Shown piece by piece: positions 42,001 to 51,248 of a DNA stretch of 64,000 bases. The first letter of the stretch is position 1. Each line of letters begins with the position of its first letter. Location: positions 434,001 to 498,000 of the forward strand of contig NZ_JAHXBU010000094.1 of NCBI RefSeq assembly GCF_020178975.1. The letters are read 5' to 3'. The stretch comes from Cesiribacter sp. SM1 (GTDB taxonomy: Bacteria; Bacteroidota; Bacteroidia; Cytophagales; Cyclobacteriaceae). Under the pieces are notes generated by a model. It had not been told where the DNA came from, made no database searches, and saw only the letters and a list, made by a program, of their open reading frames with translations. Both the position numbers and the translations under genes were made by a program.

Positions 42001-42370
42001 AATTCTCCCCTCTAATACTTATTAATAAAATAAATATTTAAGAAATATATTGTTTCTATTAAGCTGTTAAAAGGTTAATAACTGCTTCTTTTTTTTAATT
42101 TTGGTCTTAACCCGGTGTGGATATCTCAATTAAAAGGTTAAATAAGTGCTCTTAAGTTATTGATAGTTTGTGAGTTATCGATATCCACCTAAAGTTCCAC
42201 ATTAAGCTTTTAAAGCTGTTGATAAATTCTGCAGTTGTGGAAACAGGCTGTGTATAATCTGGAAAACTCAGCACTTATACCCACACCCCTGCCTCTTCAG
42301 ACTTATCAACTCTCTTTATCTACAGTCGGTGCACACTTATCTACATCCCAACCTAAGTTATACACAGCAC
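42001..42370. other. candidate replication origin (oriC): DnaA-box cluster with AT-rich stretch
   Basis: A 370-base non-coding spacer. Two exact TTATNCACA boxes: 42249-42257 (minus strand) and 42358-42366 (plus). Near matches with one mismatch: 42116-42124 (minus), 42217-42225 (minus), 42275-42283, 42316-42324 and 42337-42345; weaker ones at 42181-42189, 42236-42244 and 42303-42311. The left part (42010-42105) is almost pure A/T and could be the unwinding element. mnmG, a common origin neighbour, is 2.6 kb away and parS-like sites are 4.5 kb away. The boxes are seen; oriC function is inferred. Confidence 0.5.
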
Positions 42371-44056
42371 TTATAAGGTAATTTCCGGATTCTGAATCTC
42401 CCAGTTTGCCTTGATGGTAATGGGCTGCTCGTTGATAAATACAGGTTCAGGAGCCTCCAGTTTAAAGATATTTCCAGGGTCCCAGCGGCCGTTTGCGTTC
42501 TGGTCTACCACTACACGAATAAGGTAATCGCCAGGCTCTACAAAGCGGAAGGTGTACTGCCTGGTGTTTGTCTGCTGGCTTACCACTTCAAAATTATTTG
42601 CCCTTAAAAGCTGCACGATATAATTTTCTGCAGCAGTTGCAATGGTACCATTGATGATACCGGTCTGGCTTTCTGTAGCAAACCTATAGTTAAGTGCCTG
42701 ATTATCAAGTGTATCCGACTCTACACTATACACAGAACCTTTGGGAACCCGTACTTCTACCTGTTGTTCTTTCTTTCCGGCTCCTCCCCTTGCCAGCTTT
42801 TGAGGATCTGTTTCTGTTGTGGTTGCTGTTTGTGCCTGTTGTGGAGGCGAAAGAGTTTTTCTTATGGTTAACCTATCGCGTTTGTTGTTCCATTCTATTT
42901 CCTCTGCGATTATTGTCTCCCAGGTAAGGCTGTCGTACATAACACGCAGGCTATCGGTGCGCAGCTCGGCTACAGGTTTGGAAAACTGCAGGTTTAGCTG
43001 CAGGTTTTTGGTAATGGATGATCCTTTCCGGGGTAAGGGATCAACAGTAAAGGATGCTTTTGCACGTTTGCTTTCATCAAAACGTATGTAAAATGTATCA
43101 CTTGCTACCTGCTGCAGAGAATCAAGTGCTGTGATGGTAGCCCACAGGCTGTCCTGAATGGCTTGTGGATATATCCTTACCTTTTTATTTTTTTCAATAA
43201 AGTTACTGCTGACTTCAGTGGTGCCTTCGGTTTGCAGTTCATAACTGTTCATGGGCTTGTTGAAAGTAACTTCAAAATAGTTACCCACAGGCCGTGCACT
43301 GTTTACCACCGGCTTATCTGCAGTAACGCTAAACAGCCTCATGTTTACAGAATCTGTTGTAGCAGCAAGTTGTAAGGTATCCGGCCAGTAACCATAACGC
43401 TCATTTTTTGTTTGCAGCGTTAAATTTTTATTATTGTCTGTAAATCCATACACCAGGTAGGGCCCTTTTTTCAGATTCCGAAGTTCATAATTACCTTCTT
43501 TATCTGTAGTGCTAAAGTAGGCTGGTTTATCTGTAAAAACAGTAGTGGTATCTCTGGGATCAAACAGTACCACTGTAGCACCTTCTACTACCTTATCTGT
43601 TAAGGCATCTCTAACCTTGCCTCTGATGATGAGTGAATCCAGGTAGTTTCCAGTACTGAAAGCCAGGTAAAGGTTTGGTGCTATATTACCTTCTGTGATA
43701 TCCACAATGCCTTCCCTAAAATTAAAAGTATAGGTGGTGCTATCGTTCAGGGGTTCCTCAAAGCTGAGCTCAACAATGTTTTTATTAACCCTGGCTTTAT
43801 ATTTTGCCTCTGTACGAGGCGTAATGATAAGCTGTTGCTGCAGGTTTTTTAACGTAACCAATTCATCAAACTGCAGCCTGAGCACTCCATCTTTATAATT
43901 AAGTGTATTTTGTGCTGGCGTAATATTTACCAGGCGCGGTGGTATGGTATCTCTGTCGCCGCCTGTTGGGCTACCAACATTGGCACAACCTGTACCCATA
44001 TACCAAACACCTGTAACAATCATTGCCAGGTACAGGAAGAATGAAGATAACTTCAT
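42371..44056 (-). CDS. Ig-like (SbsA type) domain lipoprotein
   Basis: A 561-residue lipoprotein (GTGC, Cys24, followed by ANVGSPTGG). An SbsA/Big_5-type Ig domain opens it (about 35-135, DTIPPRLVNITPAQNTLN, RLQFDELVTLKNLQQQ). A carboxypeptidase-regulatory-like fold follows (about 145-230, GKVRDALTDKVVEGATVVLFDP). More Ig-like parts follow (VTFNKPMNSYEL, NLQFSKPVAELR) and the end resembles DUF2141-type sequence (YLIRVVVDQNANGRWDPGN). The start codon overlaps the methyltransferase stop by 4 bases. Bacteroidota genomes carry this gene widely, but its function is not known to me; a structural envelope role is likely. Confidence 0.82.
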   Translation of the reverse strand: MKLSSFFLYLAMIVTGVWYMGTGCANVGSPTGGDRDTIPPRLVNITPAQNTLNYKDGVLRLQFDELVTLKNLQQQLIITPRTEAKYKARVNKNIVELSFEEPLNDSTTYTFNFREGIVDITEGNIAPNLYLAFSTGNYLDSLIIRGKVRDALTDKVVEGATVVLFDPRDTTTVFTDKPAYFSTTDKEGNYELRNLKKGPYLVYGFTDNNKNLTLQTKNERYGYWPDTLQLAATTDSVNMRLFSVTADKPVVNSARPVGNYFEVTFNKPMNSYELQTEGTTEVSSNFIEKNKKVRIYPQAIQDSLWATITALDSLQQVASDTFYIRFDESKRAKASFTVDPLPRKGSSITKNLQLNLQFSKPVAELRTDSLRVMYDSLTWETIIAEEIEWNNKRDRLTIRKTLSPPQQAQTATTTETDPQKLARGGAGKKEQQVEVRVPKGSVYSVESDTLDNQALNYRFATESQTGIINGTIATAAENYIVQLLRANNFEVVSQQTNTRQYTFRFVEPGDYLIRVVVDQNANGRWDPGNIFKLEAPEPVFINEQPITIKANWEIQNPEITL

Positions 44057-44937
44057 GCGTGTTGAAGAATATAGATTAAACTTGAAAATTGATTATTATG
44101 GTTTCTAGCCCATAGGTTGCTACGTGCTCCTGTTACTACTGCGTTGGCATATGCTTTTTTCCCTTTTTGGTATTCTTCGCTTAGCATGCTTACGTAAAAG
44201 GCATCAAAGTACATGGGCCTGACCTCTTTTACTGCAAAGCCATGTTTCCTGGCCAGTTTGTGCATAACATCCTGGCTGAAGTGATACAGGTGGCGGGGAA
44301 CATCCCAGGCTGCCCAGGCATGGCCATAGACCCGGGCATCGTAGCTTTCAGGGTTTGGCACGGCAATCACCAAACTACCCTGTTTATGTAACAGGTCTTT
44401 TAATAACGTAAAAGTCTGCCCTAAATCGTATACATGTTCCAGCACATGCCACATACTTATTACCTGAAATCTTCTGGTAAGCGGAATTTCGCTTAGCTGT
44501 TTGTGTAGCTCCTGCCCTAATGCTGCTTCTGCCTGTTTACGGGCGCCGTCATTAATTTCTACTCCATCTACCTTCCATCCATTGGCTTTTGCTGCAGCAA
44601 GAAAATGGCCGGTACCGCAGCCAATGTCCAACAGCTCTCCCTTTGTGCTCCATTTCTCTACCAGTGAGGTCTTCTGGCGCAGGGTTATGTGCCTTACAAG
44701 CTTATAAATACGGTTTATAAGGGTATTGCCTTCGTTGGTATGCGATACATAGGTAGCAGAATCGTAATAGCGGCCAAGCTCTGATTCTGCAGGCCGGGGG
44801 TTTGTAAACAGCAAATCGCAGTTCTGGCATTGCTGAATGCTGAAGGTTTCGCCACTTACGCTATAGTCTTTAGATGTTGTAAACAAACGGAACTGCCCGC
44901 TATGGCAAAGCGGGCAGTGCTGTAGTTCCTGGTGCAT
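44053..44937 (-). CDS. class I SAM-dependent methyltransferase with N-terminal zinc ribbon
   Basis: The 294-residue protein opens with a zinc-ribbon-like cysteine set (CPLCHSGQ at about residue 8 and CQNCDLLFTN at about 37). It is followed by a class I methyltransferase domain: motif I LLDIGCGTGHFLAAAKANGW (about 100-119), VDGVEINDGAR, then MWHVLEHVYDLGQTF (about 155) and GSLVIAVPNPESYDAR. It is related to methyltransferases of sugar or surface-glycan pathways, but the substrate cannot be set. It starts 5 bases after mnmG and overlaps the Ig-like lipoprotein gene by 4 bases. Confidence 0.85.
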   Translation of the reverse strand: MHQELQHCPLCHSGQFRLFTTSKDYSVSGETFSIQQCQNCDLLFTNPRPAESELGRYYDSATYVSHTNEGNTLINRIYKLVRHITLRQKTSLVEKWSTKGELLDIGCGTGHFLAAAKANGWKVDGVEINDGARKQAEAALGQELHKQLSEIPLTRRFQVISMWHVLEHVYDLGQTFTLLKDLLHKQGSLVIAVPNPESYDARVYGHAWAAWDVPRHLYHFSQDVMHKLARKHGFAVKEVRPMYFDAFYVSMLSEEYQKGKKAYANAVVTGARSNLWARNHNNQFSSLIYILQHA

Positions 44938-44942
44938 ATGTT

Positions 44943-46805
44943 TTATTTTCCCATATAAATGGTAAGAACAGAAATGTCGGCAGGTGATACACCGCTTATT
45001 CTGCTGGCCTGGCCAATGGTTGCCGGCCTTTGTTTATTTAACTTTTGCTTTGCCTCTGCCGAAAGTGCTACAATTTTATTGTAGTCGAAGTTTTGTGGAA
45101 TAATATGGTTTTCCAGCCCCTCCATCCTTTCGGCAAGCTTTTGCTCTTTATCGATATACGTTTCGTATTTGATCTGGATTTCGGCCTGCTCCAGCACTTC
45201 ATCAGAATAACGGTTCAGGTAATCTGCTAATTCAGCATCCAGCTTTTTAAGTTCGCCAACACCTATCTGCGGCCTGCGCAGCAACTGTAAGGCACTGGTG
45301 GTTTCTTTCAGCGCAGCTGTGTTAAACTCTTCCAGTCCGGCATTTGCCAGTTCAGGTGCTACTTTTTTCTGCTTCAGGTCGTTTAGCAGTTTCTTCAGAT
45401 CATTTTTCTTATCAAGCACACGCTCCAGACGCTCATCTGAGGCAAGGCCCAGGCGGTGTCCCATCTCTGTCAGGCGGAGGTCGGCATTATCCTGGCGTAA
45501 CAGTATCCGGAATTCTGCCCTTGATGTAAACATACGGTATGGCTCATCGGTACCTTTATTTACCAGGTCATCTATGAGCACACCTATGTAGGCATCGGAT
45601 CGTTTAGGAATAAAGGCTTCCTTTTCGTGCACCTTGTTATGTGCGTTGATCCCTGCAATGAGTCCCTGGCAGGCAGCTTCTTCGTAACCGGTTGTACCAT
45701 TGATCTGCCCTGCAAAGAACAGGTTTTCTACCAGCCTTGTCTCCAGCGTTAGCTGCAGCTGTGTTGGCGGGAAGTAATCATATTCAATAGCATAACCCGG
45801 CCTGAACATTTTAGCGTTTTCAAAACCTACTATCTGACGCAACGCTTTATACTGTACATCTTCCGGCAATGAGGTTGAAAAGCCATTCACATAGATCTCT
45901 ACTGTGTTCCAGCCTTCTGGTTCTACAAATATCTGGTGACGCTCCCTTTCAGCAAACCTGTTAATCTTATCTTCAATAGATGGGCAGTAGCGGGGGCCCA
46001 GGCCTTTGATGCGCCCGTTAAACATGGGTGAACGATCAAAACCTGTTTGTAGTGTTGCATGCACCTCTTCATTGGTATAAGTAATGTAGCAGGGCAACTG
46101 CTTTTGCATAGGTGCTTCTGTCATGTAGGAGAAGGTACCCGGGTTCTCATCTCCCAGTTGCGCTTCCATGGCTGCATAGTTTAAGGTACGGCCATCTACT
46201 CTTGGCGGTGTACCTGTTTTCATGCGGCCTGCTTCAAAGCCCAGTTCTATTAACTGTTCGGTTATGCCGGTAGCAGCTTTTTCTCCACTCCTGCCACCAC
46301 CAAACTGTTTTTCACCAATATGAATTAGGCCATTCAGGAAGGTGCCGTTTGTGAGTACTACAGCTTTTGTAGGTATTTCAATACCCAGTGCAGTTTTTAC
46401 GGCAACCACCCTACCCCCTTTTACTACTATGCCTTTAGCCATTTCCTGCCAAAGATCTATGTTAGGCGTTTGCTCCAGGGCCAGACGCCATTCTTCTGCA
46501 AAGCGCATGCGGTCATTTTGTGTGCGTGGGCTCCACATAGCCGGGCCTTTAGATCTGTTCAGCATCCTGAACTGCACGGTAGATTTATCAGAAATAATTC
46601 CTGACATACCACCCAGTGCATCTATCTCCCGCACTATTTGTCCTTTAGCCACACCGCCCATGGCTGGATTACACGACATTTGTGCAATGGTCTGCATGTT
46701 CATGGTAACCAGCAGCACCTTCGATCCCATTTTAGCGGCAGCATGTGCAGCTTCGCAGCCTGCATGGCCACCCCCTACTACAACTACATCGTATTCCGGA
46801 AACAT
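44943..46805 (-). CDS. mnmG: tRNA uridine-5-carboxymethylaminomethyl(34) synthesis enzyme MnmG
   Basis: At 620 residues it has the full GidA/MnmG length. The FAD dinucleotide-binding motif is VVVGGGHAGCEAAHAAAKMG (about 7-26). The family blocks are CNPAMGGVAKGQIVREIDALGG, TGTPPRVDGRT, GPRYCPSIEDKI and FFAGQINGTTGYEEAACQG, and the C-terminal part ends ARISGVSPADI-like (QASRISGVSPADISVL). With MnmE it makes the cmnm5 modification of U34 in certain tRNAs. mnmE is not in the window. In many bacteria this gene lies beside oriC; here a DnaA-box cluster is 2.6 kb downstream and two parS-like sites are just upstream. Confidence 0.97.
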   Translation of the reverse strand: MFPEYDVVVVGGGHAGCEAAHAAAKMGSKVLLVTMNMQTIAQMSCNPAMGGVAKGQIVREIDALGGMSGIISDKSTVQFRMLNRSKGPAMWSPRTQNDRMRFAEEWRLALEQTPNIDLWQEMAKGIVVKGGRVVAVKTALGIEIPTKAVVLTNGTFLNGLIHIGEKQFGGGRSGEKAATGITEQLIELGFEAGRMKTGTPPRVDGRTLNYAAMEAQLGDENPGTFSYMTEAPMQKQLPCYITYTNEEVHATLQTGFDRSPMFNGRIKGLGPRYCPSIEDKINRFAERERHQIFVEPEGWNTVEIYVNGFSTSLPEDVQYKALRQIVGFENAKMFRPGYAIEYDYFPPTQLQLTLETRLVENLFFAGQINGTTGYEEAACQGLIAGINAHNKVHEKEAFIPKRSDAYIGVLIDDLVNKGTDEPYRMFTSRAEFRILLRQDNADLRLTEMGHRLGLASDERLERVLDKKNDLKKLLNDLKQKKVAPELANAGLEEFNTAALKETTSALQLLRRPQIGVGELKKLDAELADYLNRYSDEVLEQAEIQIKYETYIDKEQKLAERMEGLENHIIPQNFDYNKIVALSAEAKQKLNKQRPATIGQASRISGVSPADISVLTIYMGK

Positions 46806-46831
46806 ATCTTATTTTCTATTCTAGATATAGA

Positions 46832-46847
46832 TGTTCCACGTGAAACC
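46832..46847. promoter_or_regulatory. parS-like centromere site 1
   Basis: TGTTCCACGTGAAACC differs from the canonical parS TGTTTCACGTGAAACA at two positions. It lies 27 bases upstream of the mnmG start. ParB is expected to load here; no parA or parB gene is in the window. Confidence 0.65.
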
Positions 46848-46889
46848 TTAACACCATTACAAAGAATCTTCATTCTGTTTGGCTGCTAT

Positions 46890-46905
46890 AGTTCCACGTG
46901 GAACG
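46890..46905. promoter_or_regulatory. parS-like centromere site 2
   Basis: AGTTCCACGTGGAACG contains a perfect 14-bp palindrome (46891-46904) with the parS core. It is 43 bases from site 1, in the gap between ybeY and mnmG. Confidence 0.7.
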
Positions 46906-46931
46906 TGTGATATAACTCTTACAAAAGTAAA

Positions 46932-47369
46932 TTAGCTTTGGTTCAAAGAAGCGTACAAAGATAAATACTGATCTTCTTTCTGCCGCATCTGCGTTTGTTC
47001 ATCAGCAGATTTATCTCTATAGCCTAATAAATGTAAAACGCCGTGAATAATAACACGGCGTAATTCCTGATCAAATGAACTGGAAAAATCGGTACTGTTT
47101 TCCCTGATTCGATCTATGCTGATGAAGATGTCTCCTTCCAATATCTCTTCCTGGTCGCTGTTATCGAAAGTGATGATATCAGTAAAGTAGTCGTGTTGCA
47201 GGTAATCAATATTCACCTGCTTCAGATAAGGATCAGAACAGAAAATGTAGTTAATTTCAGAGATGTCAGCACCTTCTGTTTTAACTACATTTTTGATCCA
47301 AGTCCTGATTTTAGTTTTTTGAGGCAATTTGAACTGAATGTCTTCCTCAAAAAAATTAATTACAGGCAT
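46932..47369 (-). CDS. ybeY: endoribonuclease YbeY (rRNA maturation)
   Basis: The 145-residue protein carries LNYIF-type blocks (INYIFCSDPYLKQVNIDYLQHDYFTDIITF) and the metal site VIIHGVLHLLGYRDKS (about residue 109). The first two histidines of the H-G-x-L-H-L-x-G-Y-D-H motif are present, while the third ligand position is Asp instead of His, as in other Bacteroidota copies. It matures 16S rRNA and takes part in ribosome quality control. It begins one base after the ATP-binding protein gene and ends 126 bases before mnmG; the gap holds the parS-like sites. Confidence 0.93.
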   Translation of the reverse strand: MPVINFFEEDIQFKLPQKTKIRTWIKNVVKTEGADISEINYIFCSDPYLKQVNIDYLQHDYFTDIITFDNSDQEEILEGDIFISIDRIRENSTDFSSSFDQELRRVIIHGVLHLLGYRDKSADEQTQMRQKEDQYLSLYASLNQS

Positions 47370-47370
47370 A

Positions 47371-47775
47371 CTAATTCAGGTAAAAGCAGAGCTCAACTAA
47401 GCGTCCGTTGTTTTTAAAGTTTACCTCGTCTGCAAGGTGCTTCATTAAGAAGATGCCTCTGCCACCAGGCTTCTCTATATTTTCAGGAGCAGTAGGATCA
47501 GGTAAGTGTTCGTAGTCGAAGCCTTCTCCTTCGTCTTCAATTTCGAACTGTATGTTATCTTCACGCAAAAAGAGCGTGAGTTTAACATTCTTGCTTGGAT
47601 CCATTTTATTCCCGTGGCGAATAGCATTGTTCACCGATTCGGTAACCGCAATCATGATATTCCCATACAGGCCATCATCTAACTGAAATTCCTCTTTGGC
47701 ATTATCAATGAAACTTTCAATCATTCTGATGTTTTCAATGAGAGAAGGAATTTCAATTTTTATCGTATTGATCAT
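47371..47775 (-). CDS. anti-sigma-factor-type ATP-binding protein (GHKL/HATPase)
   Basis: A 134-residue protein consisting only of a GHKL ATP-binding domain: the N-box AVTESVNNAIRHGNKMD (about 45-60), the G1 box DEGEGFDYEHL (about 90) and the G2 box GGRGIFLMKHLADEV (about 108). It resembles RsbW/SpoIIAB-like serine kinases that act on anti-anti-sigma proteins. No sigma or STAS gene is adjacent. It sits 15 bases after DUF4175 and one base before ybeY, so the three are probably one transcript. Confidence 0.88.
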   Translation of the reverse strand: MINTIKIEIPSLIENIRMIESFIDNAKEEFQLDDGLYGNIMIAVTESVNNAIRHGNKMDPSKNVKLTLFLREDNIQFEIEDEGEGFDYEHLPDPTAPENIEKPGGRGIFLMKHLADEVNFKNNGRLVELCFYLN

Positions 47776-47790
47776 ACCCGTCCTAAAAAG

Positions 47791-50700
47791 TTATTGCTCT
47801 AATCTCTTAAAATAATTATTTATCTCTTCCTTATAGAAAGGGTTAAGTTTTGGTGGTACTGATCGTATCAACTCAATTTCCCTCTCTTTTTGTTTTAGGT
47901 ACTCTTCCAGTGCCTTGGGCGCCTGCTGATCGTAATCTTTGGCGGTTTCCCCTTTTCGTTCTTCATCTAATTCCCGTTCCATCATGGCTTTTTCTGCTTC
48001 CAGCAAGCGTGTCTGAATCTCCTGCTGGCGCTCCACAAGTTCGCGAGATAATTTTTTATTCACCAGTTCAGTTTCGGTTTCTTCCATCATTTTCTGCAAA
48101 CCTTCACCTCCGGGCAATTTACCATCTTTCCCAAATTTCTCCTGCATTTCTTTCAATGCTTCGCGAATACGCTCCTGCTCGGCAGCCATACGTGCCAGCT
48201 CTTCGCTTAATTCACGGCCACTTTTGCCTCCCTTTTTCAGCTCATTGATGCGCTCGTTGAGCTGCTGCTGCATTTGCCCTAGCGTTGGCTTTTGCCCTTT
48301 CTGCTGGCCCTTTTTTGGGTTGCCCATGGCATCGGCCATCTGCTGCTGCATTTGCTGTAAGATATCATCTAGTAAAAGGGCCAAATTGTTCATGGAAGTC
48401 ATGGCAAATTGCTGCTTGCCTGCAGCAACACCCTTTTTGCGTTCCTTTATAGCTTCTACGCTTTCTTCCATGTAACGGTTCATGTTATCCACCTCGCGGG
48501 TAACAAAACTGCGAATCTGGAATACACGTTCTGCTAAGGAACGCAGGCTGTCTTCCAGGATAACGGCATCGTCTTTAAACTTTAACTGCTTTTGCCCCAG
48601 CTCTACAAATCGCGGGTCGCTTTGGTTTACTTCCCTGAACTCTTTCATTAAAGCTTCCTGGTCGAAAGAAAGTTTAACAAGATTATCCACAATATCGCGC
48701 AGGTGGTCCAGGTTTTCCTGCAGCGACTCCATTTCCATGCCGCCCTGCATCTGTTTCATCTTCTGCTGCATCTGGCGCATTTGTTCTGCTGCTTTCTGCT
48801 GTGGCTTACTGGCTTTTTTAGGTTTACCCTCCTGGAGCATCTGCTCACTCTTTTGTTGCTGTTGCTTTATCTCCTCCTGCTCCTGCTGGGTGTCTTCCAT
48901 GCTGTTGGGGCTCTTCAGGTCCTGGTTAAGCTCCTGCATCTCCTTCATCTCCTGCTCCAGTTCCTTAAACTCTTCGTTGAGCTCCTGCTGCTTTTCTTTC
49001 AATTCTTCAGAGTCAGCATTTTTTTCTTCACTTTGCTTCGATAGCTCCTCCTGCTCTTTGCTTAGCTCCTCCAGTTTGTCGATATTTTTCTCCAGCTTGT
49101 CATCAAACTTCATACGCTTGAACAGCTCCAGGGTTCGCTCCAGCTCTTTTTCCAGGTTATTCTCCTTGCGGTTTAGCTTCTCTAGCACATCGCGCATTTC
49201 ATCCGGGTTGCTCTTTTCTTCTAGCAGCTTTTGCAGCTCTTCGTACAGCTTCTTGGTTTCTTCATCAAGCAGCTCGTCCATTAGCTGGCGCAGCTGCTCC
49301 GCTTTTTCAGCAATCTTCTCATCCTGCTGTTTATCGAACCTTTTTTTCTGCTCATTCAGCAGCTCCTGCTGCTCCTGCAATTTTTTTACTGCCTCCTCAA
49401 GCTTTTGGCGTTCCTCAACTAATTCCTGCAGCACTTTCTCATCCTGATAGTTTAGCTGATTTTTGCCGCGCATACGCTCTTCTGCTTTCTTAAGCTGCTC
49501 CTTTAGCTGTCTGGCCTGTTTCAGGTTCTCATCCAGCTGGTTTTGTGCCTGCTGCTCACTTTTATTGATCTGCTCTTCTATCTCTTTTGCATCGGGCAGC
49601 TTGAGCATGTACACACCAGTGCGTGAAGCTTTGGCGCCATTTACGCCATCATTGTCCCACACCTGTACAAAATACTCCAGGCGGTCTCCAGCGGCAATGC
49701 CGAGGCTGTCGAGCTGCCAGCGATAGTAATAGGTTTGGCTAAGATTGCCCCTTTGCAGTGGCAGCGAAATGGTTTTATAATTGCCCCCCTCCTTATTTTC
49801 CTTGCTTAAGCGGTAATGTACCTGCAGGCGGCTAAGCCCGTAGTCGTCGGATACATTGCCTGCCAGTACCACATAGTTGTACAGCAGGGTATCGCTAAAC
49901 CTGTTTAGGTTTACCTGTGGGTGCCTGTCTGGTATTACTTCCAGCTGGTATTCTATGGCTTCTCTGTTCTGGCTCCAGCGGTTTTTAAGCTCCACCTGGT
50001 AAGATTGGGAAGCCAGCATGGTTTTAGAGAACAGCAGTTGCTGCTCCCTACCCGGTGCTCCTGCCAGTGCGGTACTGTCTTCTGAAAAGCGAAGCCGCAG
50101 GCTGTCGGTTGCTGAGGTAAAGAACTGCCATTGTACCTGGGTTCCTTCCGGTACCTGAAAACTACCTGTATTATCCAGCACGGCGGCTTCCTTAGCCAGG
50201 TACTGCGGGTACTGCAGCTTAACCCTGAATCCTTTCAGATCGGGGCGTTCTGCCAGCGCTATGGTATAATCATCACTCTCAAAACCTGCGGCCTCAAAAT
50301 GGAATGCTTTTTCTTCCTGAATTTTTGGAAAGGTATAGCTAAAATAATTGCCCTCACGCTGCATTTTTACACGACGCCCCTCCTCTGTTACCATATATGC
50401 TGTTTGAGGCACAGTAGAGCCGGCAAACTGCAGTTTAAGGGTAAAATCTTCGTTGCGGAAAGCCTGCAGGTTTTCGTTCATCAGCTGAAACTGGAAAGGA
50501 GCCTGAGGCTTAAACTCCTGCTGGTAACTTACCAGGCGCCTGGTGCTGTCGGTAATAAGCTCTGGCAAAAAGAAAGCTGCCAGTAACAGCAGGGCTAATG
50601 GAGGCAGCAGGTAGCGCAGATATTGTCTGTTGCTGCTGAAGTCTACTGCCGCATCAAAGGGTACTGTTGATATCTCTGCAGATTTTTGCCTTACACCGGC

Positions 50701-51081
50701 AGCAGCCAGCGGATTGCTGATGGCCAGCTGCTGGAGCTGCAGTACATTCAGGAGTTTATCGCGTACCTCGGGAAAGTAAGCGCCAATGCGTTGTGCTGCT
50801 TCCTCGTCGGTAAGGGGTTTGGTAATAGAAAAGAGGTAGCCAAGTGGTCTTAGCACCCAAACATATAAAATGACCAGCGCCAGTGCGCTAAAGCCAAAAA
50901 ACAGTACTGTACGAACACGGCTGCTGAAGTTGGCCAGGTATTCGGCAAAGGCCAAAACCAAAAATACAGCCAACAGGCAAGCCAGCGTCCAGATGAGGCC
51001 GCGAAGCAGCAGGTTTGTATAATATTTGCGCTTATAGCGCCGTATGCTGCGGATTACCTCTAAATCTTCCCGGTTTGCCAT
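47791..51081 (-). CDS. DUF4175 membrane protein with long coiled coil
   Basis: The 1096-residue protein has three N-terminal membrane segments (TLACLLAVFLVLAFAEYLA, VLFFGFSALALVILYVWVL, LLPPLALLLLAAFFLPELI) and Ig-like parts (about 200-500) typical of DUF4175. A very long, Glu/Lys/Gln-rich coiled coil follows (about 515-1000, for example EEQINKSEQQAQNQLDENLKQ), ending with KREIELIRSVPPKLNPFYKEEIN-type sequence. The protein is anchored in the inner membrane with a large extracytoplasmic part. Its function is not known to me. It heads the group of genes leading through the HATPase, ybeY and mnmG. Confidence 0.88.
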   Translation of the reverse strand: MANREDLEVIRSIRRYKRKYYTNLLLRGLIWTLACLLAVFLVLAFAEYLANFSSRVRTVLFFGFSALALVILYVWVLRPLGYLFSITKPLTDEEAAQRIGAYFPEVRDKLLNVLQLQQLAISNPLAAAGVRQKSAEISTVPFDAAVDFSSNRQYLRYLLPPLALLLLAAFFLPELITDSTRRLVSYQQEFKPQAPFQFQLMNENLQAFRNEDFTLKLQFAGSTVPQTAYMVTEEGRRVKMQREGNYFSYTFPKIQEEKAFHFEAAGFESDDYTIALAERPDLKGFRVKLQYPQYLAKEAAVLDNTGSFQVPEGTQVQWQFFTSATDSLRLRFSEDSTALAGAPGREQQLLFSKTMLASQSYQVELKNRWSQNREAIEYQLEVIPDRHPQVNLNRFSDTLLYNYVVLAGNVSDDYGLSRLQVHYRLSKENKEGGNYKTISLPLQRGNLSQTYYYRWQLDSLGIAAGDRLEYFVQVWDNDGVNGAKASRTGVYMLKLPDAKEIEEQINKSEQQAQNQLDENLKQARQLKEQLKKAEERMRGKNQLNYQDEKVLQELVEERQKLEEAVKKLQEQQELLNEQKKRFDKQQDEKIAEKAEQLRQLMDELLDEETKKLYEELQKLLEEKSNPDEMRDVLEKLNRKENNLEKELERTLELFKRMKFDDKLEKNIDKLEELSKEQEELSKQSEEKNADSEELKEKQQELNEEFKELEQEMKEMQELNQDLKSPNSMEDTQQEQEEIKQQQQKSEQMLQEGKPKKASKPQQKAAEQMRQMQQKMKQMQGGMEMESLQENLDHLRDIVDNLVKLSFDQEALMKEFREVNQSDPRFVELGQKQLKFKDDAVILEDSLRSLAERVFQIRSFVTREVDNMNRYMEESVEAIKERKKGVAAGKQQFAMTSMNNLALLLDDILQQMQQQMADAMGNPKKGQQKGQKPTLGQMQQQLNERINELKKGGKSGRELSEELARMAAEQERIREALKEMQEKFGKDGKLPGGEGLQKMMEETETELVNKKLSRELVERQQEIQTRLLEAEKAMMERELDEERKGETAKDYDQQAPKALEEYLKQKEREIELIRSVPPKLNPFYKEEINNYFKRLEQ

Positions 51082-51248
51082 AATCTATTCCGCTCCCTTT
51101 TTGGGTATGGGGTATCAGGTATGGGGTTTCAGCTCTTTCAACAGCAGTGGCAAATCTTCCTGCCCTAAGTCAAACAGCTTAATATCCATTTACTATATAC
51201 CATATACCTTGTACAATATTTTATTACTATCTCTAAAATTCACAAAAC

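Noticed and set aside
48482-49447. 321-residue Ser/Cys/Phe-rich plus-strand frame antisense to DUF4175
   Set aside because: It arises from the repetitive Glu/Lys/Gln codons of the coiled coil on the other strand.
51082-51248. Short GGTATGGGG repeat and TATACCATATACC stretch between DUF4175 and the SBP gene
   Set aside because: Two copies of a 9-base string, too short to support a repeat family.
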